From: Treponema sp.
GTDB taxonomy: Bacteria > Spirochaetota > Spirochaetia > Treponematales > Breznakiellaceae
Length of the DNA: 6,084 nt
Assembly (NCBI GenBank): GCA_031281925.1
Contig: JAITES010000221.1
Coordinates: 1-6,084 of the forward strand
Reading direction: 5' to 3'
Shown: one piece after another, positions 1 through 6,083 of the stretch
Position numbering within the stretch: position 1 is the stretch's first letter
How the letters are laid out: each line of letters starts with the position of its first letter
Program-made: the position numbers and the translations under genes
The notes under the pieces: generated by a model
What the model saw: only the letters and a program-made list of their open reading frames with translations
Told to the model about the DNA's origin: nothing
Databases searched by the model: none

Positions 1-2372
1 AGTTCCCCGGTCATGGCGACGGCCGGTTTGGGAGGCGCGGCGCAGAGGGTGGACAGGAGAGATGCCGCCAAGGTTATACCCGCCGAAGGCCCGTCTTTGG
101 GGATGGCGCCCTCGGGAACATGGATGTGAAAATCCATCTTGCCTATGTCTTTGATCGTAAAAGCATAACGGGGCTGTATGCTCCGCAGATAGGAGAGGGC
201 GATACGGGCACTTTCCTTCATCACCTCCCCTAGGTTCCCGGTCATGATGAGTTCGCCGTTCCCCTTAAAGGCGATGGTTTCTACCGGCAGCATGGCGCCT
301 CCTGTTTCGGTCCAGGCCAGGCCGTAGGACACGCCGATACGAGCTTCGGTATACACGACGTCGTTCTTGTACTTACGCCGTCCCAGAAGTTTTTCCAGGC
401 TTTCCAGGCGGATTGTCTTCTTGTAGGAGGTGATGGGCTTATCCGGATCCTTCCCATAATCCTTTTGAACCGCGTCCCGGGCAATACGTCTGGCGCACCG
501 GGCTATCTCCCGCTCCAGCCCTCGGACCCCGGATTCCATGGTCCAATGCCTGATGATGTTCAAAACAGCCTCTTCCGCGAAGGTGATATTGGCGCTTCCC
601 AGACCGTTCTCCTCAAGCTCTTTAGGGATAAGGAACTGCTGGGCAATGGCAAGCTTTTCCCGCTCCCCGTATCCGGGAATCTCGATGATCTCCATCCTGT
701 CCAGGAGAGGGTAGGGGATAGTATGCAGGGAATTGGCGGTGGCAATGAAAAGCACTTTGGACAGATCGTAGGGAACTTCCATGTAGTGATCGGTAAACGT
801 CGAATTCTGCTCCGGGTCCAGAACCTCAAGAAGAGCCGACGCCGGGTCTCCCCGGAAATCGCTTGACAGCTTGTCAATTTCATCCAGCAGGAACACCGGG
901 TTTACCGTCCCCGCCTTGCGCATAGACTGGATGATCTTACCCGGCAGAGCTCCCACATAGGTTTTTCGGTGCCCCCGTATCTCCGCCTCGTCCCGTACTC
1001 CGCCTAGGGAAATCCTGACGAAGCGCCGTCCCAAGGCGCGGGCCACAGACTTGCCCAGACTGGTTTTCCCCGTTCCCGGAGGACCCACAAAACAGAGGAT
1101 AGGACCCTTGATTCCCGCCGACGCCTGCCCCCGGGCGGTAAGCTCCCGGACGGCGATAAACTCTAGAATACGCTCCTTGGCCTTATGCATGTCGAAGTGG
1201 TCTTCGTTGAGGACCTGCTCCGCCAAGGTCAGATCCCCAGAATCCGTACTGGATTCGCTCCAGGGAAGATCGGCTATCCATTCCAGATAGCCCCGGTGTA
1301 CCCCCGCCTCCGGGGAAAAAGGCTGGAGCTTCCTGAGCCGCGCTATCTCCTTCCGGGCCTTAAGAAGTATCTCCTCCGGGGGATTCTTCTCCGTAATGGC
1401 TTTCTCTAGGTCGGCAAATTCGTCCTCCCCGGAAGTCGTCCCCAGTTCTTTGTTAATTTCTTTGAGCTGTTCCTGGAGGATGTATTCCCGTTGGTTTTTC
1501 TCCATCCGGCTTTTGACTTTTCCGCTGATGTTCTTCTGGATGCCGAAGATTTCATTTTCCATTTCCAGCATTTCAAGAAGCTTTTCCAGCCGTTCCTCGG
1601 TATCTTCTATACACAGAAGCTCTACCTTTTGTTCAGGCTTGACCGCGATAGCATTTCCGATAAGATTCCCAAGCCGTTCGGGACTTTCGGTCTTTTCCAC
1701 CGCCGTCAGGGTTTCCGTGCTTACCTTTTTGGAGAATTCCGCGTACTGAACAAAGGAACCCTGCACCGCCCGGGCCAAGGCCGCGATTGCGGGATCTCCC
1801 ATATCCCCGGAACCGGTGCGGGTTATGGGCTTGATACGGACGGTCTGATACTTCTGCTGTTCCGTAACGGAAAGGACCGCCGCCCGGTATTCACCTTGAA
1901 ATACCACGCGATAGGTGTTGTCGGGAAGCTTCAGATGCTGGATGATACGGACCAGGGTCCCCGCCGGGTAGGTTTCTCCAAAGAAACCGGAACTATCGAG
2001 ACCACCCGTTCCGGCGCCCCGCCTGAATCCATCTTTGTCGTGTTTATATCCCCTTCGCGGCGTCTTGGCCATATCTTCCGTCAGCCGCCCTCCACCCTCC
2101 ACGCCGGAGGATAGCTCGTCTTCCCCGGCGGGTTTGAGGCAGGCGGCAAAGAGCCTAAAGTCGCCCCGGGTCAAGGCCGCGTCTACCGCGGCAATCCCTG
2201 ACTTGTAGGTAACAAACATGGGGATAACTGTCTGGGGAAACAAAACCAATTCCCGCAGGGGGAACAGGGGCAATTCCTCAATTTGGGATTCGTCTTTCAA
2301 GACCGATGAAAGCAACGATACCCCCGGGATTTTTGAGACTCCAAAGAGTTTTGAACCCCGGTTGAATTTCAT
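1..2372 (-). CDS. lon: ATP-dependent protease Lon (LonA type), 3' end cut by the window edge
   Basis: Lon is a cytoplasmic homo-oligomeric AAA+ serine protease that unfolds and degrades damaged and short-lived regulatory proteins. I translated the frame by hand from the ATG at 2372 to the edge: 790 full codons without a stop or frameshift. The N-terminal substrate domain starts around residue 29 (ELPLFPLRELVLFP) and is followed by a helical linker (EKNQREYILQEQLKEINKEL). The AAA+ domain shows Walker A GPPGTGKT at 430-437, Walker B FLLDEIDK with D497/E498, sensor 1 in FIATAN and an arginine finger in LLDRME (R559). The protease domain begins near 672 and carries the catalytic serine in PKDGPSAG (S763). 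The paired lysine, about 43 residues later in the family, is outside the window. The start codon overlaps the clpX stop (ATGA) behind a weak AGAAGAG, which suggests translational coupling. Compared with E. coli Lon as I recall it, the N-terminal part is about 74 residues longer, including a ~42-residue loop insert. Family assignment is certain; total length is unknown. Confidence 0.97.
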   Translation of the reverse strand, partial: MKFNRGSKLFGVSKIPGVSLLSSVLKDESQIEELPLFPLRELVLFPQTVIPMFVTYKSGIAAVDAALTRGDFRLFAACLKPAGEDELSSGVEGGGRLTEDMAKTPRRGYKHDKDGFRRGAGTGGLDSSGFFGETYPAGTLVRIIQHLKLPDNTYRVVFQGEYRAAVLSVTEQQKYQTVRIKPITRTGSGDMGDPAIAALARAVQGSFVQYAEFSKKVSTETLTAVEKTESPERLGNLIGNAIAVKPEQKVELLCIEDTEERLEKLLEMLEMENEIFGIQKNISGKVKSRMEKNQREYILQEQLKEINKELGTTSGEDEFADLEKAITEKNPPEEILLKARKEIARLRKLQPFSPEAGVHRGYLEWIADLPWSESSTDSGDLTLAEQVLNEDHFDMHKAKERILEFIAVRELTARGQASAGIKGPILCFVGPPGTGKTSLGKSVARALGRRFVRISLGGVRDEAEIRGHRKTYVGALPGKIIQSMRKAGTVNPVFLLDEIDKLSSDFRGDPASALLEVLDPEQNSTFTDHYMEVPYDLSKVLFIATANSLHTIPYPLLDRMEIIEIPGYGEREKLAIAQQFLIPKELEENGLGSANITFAEEAVLNIIRHWTMESGVRGLEREIARCARRIARDAVQKDYGKDPDKPITSYKKTIRLESLEKLLGRRKYKNDVVYTEARIGVSYGLAWTETGGAMLPVETIAFKGNGELIMTGNLGEVMKESARIALSYLRSIQPRYAFTIKDIGKMDFHIHVPEGAIPKDGPSAGITLAASLLSTLCAAPPKPAVAMTGE

Positions 2373-3622
2373 GCGCTCTTCTGGATCGAGTGAATCTCAG
2401 GAGGATCGGATTTTTCTACCACATCCTGAGTAATAACCACCCTTTTTTCACCTTTCATGGAGGGAATGTCAAACATGATGTCCGTCATAAGCCGTTCCAC
2501 AATGGCCCGTAATCCCCGGGCGCCGGTTTTCTGCTTGATTGCCGTGTCCGCAATAGCGTCAATGGCCCCCTCAGTGAATTCCAGCTTAACGTCGTCTATG
2601 GCCAGCGAAGCCTGGTATTGCTTGACTATAGCGTTCTTTGGCTCGGTGATGATCCGCTTCAGGTCGTCCCTGTTCAGTTCTTCAAGGCAGACCGTGATAG
2701 GAAGACGGCCTATGAACTCGGGGATCATGCCGAAATGGATAAGATCGTCCGGATGAAGCGCGGCGTACAACTCTTTGAGGCTCCGGTTCTTATTGTCCCG
2801 AATATCCGCGCCAAAGCCCATGGGATGCTGTACCACCCGCTTTTCGATAAATTTGTCCAGCCCCACAAAGGCACCGCCGCAGATAAAGAGGATGTCCGTC
2901 GTATCGATACGGATCATCTCCTGGTTGGGATGTTTCCGTCCGCCTTGGGGCGGCACCGAAGCGATGGTCCCCTCAATGATCTTGAGGAGGGCCTGTTGTA
3001 CCCCTTCGCCGGACACATCCCGGGTGATGGAGACGTTTTCCCCTTTTCGGGCTATCTTGTCGATCTCATCGATGTAGACTATTCCCCGTTCCGCCGCCGC
3101 GACATTACTCCCCGCGTTCTGAATGAGCTTGAGGAGTATGTTTTCCACGTCCTCGCCCACATACCCCGCCTCGGTCAATGTAGTGGCATCCACGATGGCA
3201 AAGGGGACCCTGAGCTTCTTCGCCAGGGTCTTGGCCAGAAGAGTTTTTCCCGTTCCTGTGGGACCCACCAGGAGGACGTTGGATTTTTCTATTTCCACAT
3301 CGTCCGCTTCCCGGGCGGGATTGGCAATACGTTTGTAGTGGTTGTACACCGCCACGGACAAGGCTTTTTTCGCGTCATCCTGGCCTATGATGAACATATC
3401 AAGATAGGTCTTAATTTCCCGGGGGGTGGGAATATCACCAGTAAACTGAGTAGAAAGATCATGATCTTCTTCGGCTAAAATCTTTCTGCATACTTCCACA
3501 CATTCGTCACAGATAAATATATCATTAGGTCCGGCTATAAGGCGCCTGGCCATGTCGGCGCTTTTACCGCAGAAAGAGCAGGCCCGTTCAAGCCCGCCTG
3601 AACCGTTACGTAATTTAGCCAT
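2369..3622 (-). CDS. clpX: ATP-dependent Clp protease ATP-binding subunit ClpX
   Basis: ClpX is the hexameric AAA+ unfoldase that recognises tagged substrates and threads them into ClpP. I chose the ATG at 3622 (MAKLRNGSGG, 417 aa) because GAGGG lies 6 nt upstream and the protein then begins just before the zinc domain, the usual architecture. An in-frame ATG at 3754 would add 44 residues that do not look like ClpX and lie inside clpP. Visible motifs: zinc-binding cysteines C15, C18, C38 and C41; Walker A GPTGTGKT at 120-127; pore loop GYVG at 153-156; Walker B YIDEID with D185/E186; RKH pore loop at 229-231; ClpP-docking tripeptide MGF at 268-270; arginine finger in GRLP (R306); sensor 2 in GARGLR (R369). 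Length is normal for the family. The first codons overlap the end of clpP by 8 nt and the stop overlaps the lon start, so the three are probably translated from one message. The docking tripeptide is usually IGF or LGF; methionine is a conservative variant. Confidence 0.98.
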   Translation of the reverse strand: MAKLRNGSGGLERACSFCGKSADMARRLIAGPNDIFICDECVEVCRKILAEEDHDLSTQFTGDIPTPREIKTYLDMFIIGQDDAKKALSVAVYNHYKRIANPAREADDVEIEKSNVLLVGPTGTGKTLLAKTLAKKLRVPFAIVDATTLTEAGYVGEDVENILLKLIQNAGSNVAAAERGIVYIDEIDKIARKGENVSITRDVSGEGVQQALLKIIEGTIASVPPQGGRKHPNQEMIRIDTTDILFICGGAFVGLDKFIEKRVVQHPMGFGADIRDNKNRSLKELYAALHPDDLIHFGMIPEFIGRLPITVCLEELNRDDLKRIITEPKNAIVKQYQASLAIDDVKLEFTEGAIDAIADTAIKQKTGARGLRAIVERLMTDIMFDIPSMKGEKRVVITQDVVEKSDPPEIHSIQKSA

Positions 3623-4220
3623 TTTTTTCCCTCGTAAGTACCCTGTCCGCCACGCCGTAGGCAACCGCTTCGGCGGCAGGCATATAAAAATCCCGTTCCA
3701 TGTCTTGGGCGACAATTTCCGCGCTTTTACCCGTATGCACGGCGAAATAATCAATAGTCATCTTTTTAAGACGAAGTATCTCCTTAGCCTGTATGCCTAT
3801 GTCCCTGGCCTGCCCCTGAGCGCCGCCCCAAGGCTGATGGATGAGCACCCGGGAGGAAGGCAACACCATCCGCTTCCCCGCCGTACCTGCGGTAAGGATC
3901 AACGCCGCCATACTGGCCGCCTGACCCAGACAGATAGTCTGGACATTGCACTTTACATACTGCATAGTATCGTAAATGGCAAGCCCGGCGGTTACCGACC
4001 CACCGGGGGAATTGATATACAGGTTGATATCTTTTTCGGTATCCTGGCCGTCCAAAAAGAGGAGCTGAGCCACTACAAGGTCGGCGGTAAGGTCGTTGAT
4101 CTCCCCATCCAGAAAGACTATCCTATCTTTAAGGAGGCGGGAATAAATATCATACGAACGTTCGCCAACCCCGGTCTGCTCAACCACAATCGGTACAAGG
4201 GAATTCATTTTTTCAGTCAT
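3615..4220 (-). CDS. clpP: ATP-dependent Clp protease proteolytic subunit ClpP
   Basis: ClpP forms the double-heptamer serine peptidase barrel that degrades polypeptides delivered by ClpX. The 201-aa product has the complete triad: S103 in GQAASMAA, H128 in LIHQPWGG and D177 in MERDFYMP. The oxyanion/substrate strand NSPGGSVTAG lies at 70-79, and the helical handle with GIQAKEILRLKK at 142-153. Length is typical, with a short N-terminal leader that may be removed as in other ClpPs. The start is slightly uncertain: ATG at 4220 (MTEKMNSL) or the in-frame ATG four codons later both lack a good Shine-Dalgarno sequence. Only 9 nt separate the tig stop from the first ATG, so reinitiation by ribosomes finishing tig is a reasonable inference. 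The stop codon lies inside the start of clpX. Only one clpP is in this window; whether the genome has a second copy cannot be seen. Confidence 0.98.
   Translation of the reverse strand: MTEKMNSLVPIVVEQTGVGERSYDIYSRLLKDRIVFLDGEINDLTADLVVAQLLFLDGQDTEKDINLYINSPGGSVTAGLAIYDTMQYVKCNVQTICLGQAASMAALILTAGTAGKRMVLPSSRVLIHQPWGGAQGQARDIGIQAKEILRLKKMTIDYFAVHTGKSAEIVAQDMERDFYMPAAEAVAYGVADRVLTREKNG
3629..3633 (-). promoter_or_regulatory. Ribosome binding site of clpX, inside the clpP 3' end
   Basis: GAGGG followed by six A residues precedes the ATG at 3622. The site lies within the last codons of clpP. It supports the 417-aa ClpX start over the longer in-frame ATG at 3754. Confidence 0.8.
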
Positions 4221-4229
4221 GTATACAAT

Positions 4230-5600
4230 TTAACCATTATTTGATACCAGGTCCAGGTATTTCGTATGGTTCCCCTTTTTAATTGTATTTTCCGCCAATA
4301 AAAGATCAAAAAACTTTCGTTCTTTTATCTGTTCCTTAAGATACTCCCGCATCCGATCGGATTCATAATATTTTTTGATTTCTTCTATCGATGCGCCGGT
4401 CCCCTTGGACTGGGCTTCAAATTCCTTCGCAATATCCTCCTCGCCGGCATCAATGCCCAGATCCTTTATGAGCGTGTCCACGATGAGCTTGAGCTGAAGG
4501 GTCTTGGTGACCTCCGGCCTCCATCCCTCTAAAAGCAAACCCTTGGAGGTGCCGGATTTTTCCGTCCGTTTTTCAAGTACCTCAGGGGTCAGTTTTAGCT
4601 GCCGGGCCAGGTCCTGCCACCGGTTTTCCATCTCAACCAAAATCATGGTTTCGGGGACCTCCACCAGGGTACTTTCCATGATCTTTTCCAGAATCTTGCC
4701 TACGGTGATTTCTTTCACTTTTCTTTCCAGATTCCCGGTAAGCCGTTCCCTGATACTGTTCTTAAGATCCTCCAGAGTTTCGAACTTTTCGTCCACATCC
4801 TGGGCCAGATCGTCATCCAGCTCCGGAAGCCGCTTCTCTTTCAAAGCGGTAAGGATTACCCGTATCTTCTTGGTCTTCCCGGCAAGATCCTTATCCTCAA
4901 AATCTTCGGGGTAGGACTTGTCTATATCCCTGGTTTCCCACTTCTTCATCCCCACGACTTCATCATCGAACTTAAACACGTTATGCCCCGTTCCCAAGGT
5001 AAACGCAAAATCCTGCCGCTCCGTACCCGGAATAGGCTGTCCCGCATCGGAGAGTTCCATGTAATTCACGGTAACCACATCGCCCGTAACCGCCGTCGCG
5101 TCATCGTCCTTATCCAGAACTATCGCGTTCCGGTCCCTAAGGATCTGCAATTCCCGGTCCATGTCTTCATCAGAAATCTCCGCGTCCGGCGCTTCAACCT
5201 CATAACCCTTCCAGGGACCCACCACAACCTGGGGAAAAACATCGTAGACTACAGAGAAACTCAGGTCCGTCTCCGGGTCTAGTTTCAGGTCCTTGTCCAC
5301 GAGCTGAGGGGGAGAGTAGGGGAGGGGACGATTCTCTTTTGGGAAGGATTCATCCTCAAAAACCGTACTGAGCGCCTTTTCAGCGATTTTTTCCAGAGTT
5401 TCCCCCTTAAACGCCTCGCCAAATTTCCTGATCAGAATCTCTCTAGGGATCTTCCCTCGCCTGAAACCGGGGACCTGCATGTCTTTGGCATATTTGTTGA
5501 TAATTGTGTCGTATTCGGAACGGACATCGTCTTTGCCGATGGTAAGGGTAAGCTGCAACGCCGAATGTTCAAGCCGTTTGAATTCTTTGGTTACGGTCAC
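4230..5600 (-). CDS. tig: Trigger factor, ribosome-associated chaperone
   Basis: Trigger factor binds next to the ribosome exit tunnel and shields emerging chains; in the family a central FKBP-type domain also has prolyl isomerase activity. The 456-aa frame begins with GTG at 5600, supported by AGAGGA 5 nt upstream. The ribosome-docking signature GFRRGKIP is at 45-52 in the N-terminal domain (about 1-120). The FKBP-like domain spans roughly 165-253 (GDVVTVNY to KIRVILTALKEKRLPEL). The C-terminal helical arms fill about 260-456, rich in Glu and Lys. Length is close to the usual 430-480. The FKBP domain is divergent: where active members have an IPGF-type motif this protein reads VFKF (208-211), so isomerase activity may be weak or lost while the chaperone function remains. 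It is the first protein gene after two tRNA genes and is followed 9 nt later by clpP. Confidence 0.97.
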   Translation of the reverse strand: MTVTKEFKRLEHSALQLTLTIGKDDVRSEYDTIINKYAKDMQVPGFRRGKIPREILIRKFGEAFKGETLEKIAEKALSTVFEDESFPKENRPLPYSPPQLVDKDLKLDPETDLSFSVVYDVFPQVVVGPWKGYEVEAPDAEISDEDMDRELQILRDRNAIVLDKDDDATAVTGDVVTVNYMELSDAGQPIPGTERQDFAFTLGTGHNVFKFDDEVVGMKKWETRDIDKSYPEDFEDKDLAGKTKKIRVILTALKEKRLPELDDDLAQDVDEKFETLEDLKNSIRERLTGNLERKVKEITVGKILEKIMESTLVEVPETMILVEMENRWQDLARQLKLTPEVLEKRTEKSGTSKGLLLEGWRPEVTKTLQLKLIVDTLIKDLGIDAGEEDIAKEFEAQSKGTGASIEEIKKYYESDRMREYLKEQIKERKFFDLLLAENTIKKGNHTKYLDLVSNNG

Positions 5601-5605
5601 TTGTT

Positions 5606-5611
5606 TCCTCT
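5606..5611 (-). promoter_or_regulatory. Ribosome binding site of tig
   Basis: AGAGGA on the minus strand lies 5 nt before the GTG start at 5600. It decides the start: the GTG is not obvious otherwise, and the next in-frame ATG lies 40 codons downstream, inside the conserved N-terminal domain. It sits in the 38-nt AT-rich gap between tRNA-Gly and tig, which also contains the imperfect palindrome AATATTCATATT. Confidence 0.8.
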
Positions 5612-5638
5612 TTCAATATGAATATTTTTCCAAACTTA

Positions 5639-5710
5639 AGCGGGAAACGGGAGTCGGACCCGCGACATCCACCTTGGCAAGGTGGCGCTCTACCACTGAG
5701 CTATTCCCGC
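5639..5710 (-). tRNA. tRNA-Gly, anticodon GCC
   Basis: The minus strand folds into a full cloverleaf of 72 nt. Acceptor GCGGGAA pairs with TTCCCGC; the D arm GCTC/GAGC holds the loop AGTGGTA with the usual GG; the anticodon stem CCACC/GGTGG encloses TTGCCAA with anticodon GCC; the T stem is GCGGG/CCCGT with one G-U pair. The discriminator is U, the bacterial glycine identity base. CCA is not encoded; the following bases are TTAAG, so a CCA-adding enzyme is needed. The T loop reads TCCGACT instead of the usual TTCGA-type, giving C at position 55. The gene lies 50 nt after tRNA-Leu and 38 nt before tig on the same strand. Confidence 0.96.
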
Positions 5711-5760
5711 ATGTTACAACAAGAAAAGAACCACCCCGCGGGTCTTTATCTCTTGCCCCC

Positions 5761-5841
5761 TGCGAGAGAAGGGACTTGAACCCTTATGCCTGGGGCACCA
5801 GATCCTAAGTCTGGCGTGTCTACCAATTTCACCACTCTCGC
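5761..5841 (-). tRNA. tRNA-Leu, anticodon UAG
   Basis: The minus strand folds as a class II tRNA of 81 nt. Acceptor GCGAGAG pairs with CTCTCGC; the anticodon stem CCAGA/TCTGG encloses CTTAGGA with anticodon TAG, which reads CUA and other CUN leucine codons. The long variable arm TGCC-CCAG-GCA is the class II hallmark. The T stem AAGGG/CCCTT has the normal loop TTCAAGT. The discriminator is A, as expected for leucine. CCA is not encoded. It is the first gene after the promoter at 5896-5924. Confidence 0.96.
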
Positions 5842-5854
5842 GCTGTCAGTAACA

Positions 5855-5878
5855 GGCAAACGCCATGCGGCGTCTGCC
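5855..5878 (-). other. 10-bp hairpin in the leader upstream of tRNA-Leu
   Basis: In the transcript, GGCAGACGCC and GGCGTTTGCC pair over ten positions with one G-U, closing a GCAT loop. It lies between the inferred start of transcription and the first base of tRNA-Leu, 13 nt from the tRNA. There is no T run after it, so it does not look like an intrinsic terminator. A role in leader stability or tRNA 5' processing is possible but unproven. Confidence 0.6.
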
Positions 5879-5895
5879 GCAAATCAATTGAGAGT

Positions 5896-5924
5896 AGTGT
5901 ATCCTATTGCGACCTCCCTGTCAA
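5896..5924 (-). promoter_or_regulatory. Sigma70-type promoter for the tRNA-tig-clpP-clpX-lon transcript
   Basis: On the minus strand a perfect -35 TTGACA (5919-5924) is followed after exactly 17 bp by TACACT (5896-5901), which matches TATAAT at four of six positions including the first T, second A and last T. Transcription would start near 5888-5890, giving a leader of roughly 48 nt before tRNA-Leu. GGGAGGTCGC lies in the spacer. No comparable promoter is visible between the tRNAs and tig. Activity is inferred from sequence only. Confidence 0.75.
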
Positions 5925-5943
5925 TGGAACGGCAAGGGGGGAG

Positions 5944-5965
5944 CTCCCACTGTCAACCAGTTAAG
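5944..5965 (-). repeat. Direct repeat copy A with a TTGACA box
   Basis: This 22-bp segment matches copy B (5983-6004) at 21 of 22 positions; the copies are offset by 39 bp. On the minus strand it begins AACTGGTTGACAGTGGGAG after CTT. The adjoining purine-rich flank (plus-strand GGGGGG next to GAGCTCCC) is also roughly repeated. The TTGACA box here has no -10 match at 16-18 bp, so it is not an obvious promoter by itself. Confidence 0.75.
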
Positions 5966-6040
5966 AAGGAGGAGGGGGAAGTCTCCCACTGTCAACAAGT
6001 TAAGCTGAAAAGACAGTGAAAGGCCTGTTCTCCTCCTTCT
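5964..6040. repeat. 11-bp polypurine/polypyrimidine inverted repeat
   Basis: AGAAGGAGGAG at 5964-5974 is the exact reverse complement of CTCCTCCTTCT at 6030-6040, with 55 bp between the arms. The arms enclose direct-repeat copy B. No start codon with a sensible reading frame follows the Shine-Dalgarno-like purine arm on either strand, so I do not read it as a ribosome binding site. Confidence 0.5.
5983..6004 (-). repeat. Direct repeat copy B with a TTGACA box
   Basis: Second copy of the 22-bp repeat, differing by one base from copy A (TTGTTGACAG against TGGTTGACAG on the minus strand). It also lacks a -10 partner. Together with copy A and the true -35 region it makes three TTGACAG boxes in about 77 bp, spaced 39 and 32 bp. 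They could be a duplicated promoter fragment or binding sites for a regulator. Confidence 0.75.
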
Positions 6041-6060
6041 CACATCAACGGTAAACTACG

Positions 6061-6083
6061 GTTAAAAAGAGCCGGCAGTCCGG
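6061..6083 (-). terminator. Possible intrinsic terminator of an upstream gene, at the window edge
   Basis: On the minus strand CCGG-ACTG-CCGG forms a short GC-rich stem, followed by CTCTTTTTAACC. It would end transcription from a gene lying to the right of the window and reading in the same direction. The stem is only four base pairs, so this is a weak call. The region 5842-6084 otherwise contains no credible coding sequence. Confidence 0.35.

Noticed and set aside
1491..2114. Plus-strand open frame (207 codons) opposite the lon N-terminal region
   Set aside because: The minus strand codes continuously for Lon here, including conserved segments on both sides of the insert.
1968..2129. Possible frameshift or pseudogene in lon, because the N-domain sequence becomes unfamiliar here
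   Set aside because: Codon-by-codon translation from 2372 to the edge stays in one frame with no stop, and conserved Lon sequence resumes; an in-frame insert explains it.
2618..3478. Long plus-strand open frame (286 codons) opposite clpX
   Set aside because: It is antisense to a fully conserved ClpX and has no recognisable motifs or binding site; the length reflects codon bias of clpX.
3552..4244. Plus-strand open frame (230 codons) opposite clpP
   Set aside because: Antisense shadow of clpP, whose catalytic triad is complete on the other strand.
5724..5743. Possible terminator between the two tRNA genes (ACCC-GCG-GGGT then GGTTCTTTTC on the minus strand)
   Set aside because: The stem is only four base pairs and is not followed by a proper T run; it would also block the downstream genes, for which no other promoter is seen.
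5479..6019. Plus-strand open frames running across the tRNA genes
   Set aside because: They translate the complement of two intact tRNA cloverleaves and a promoter, so they are not credible proteins.
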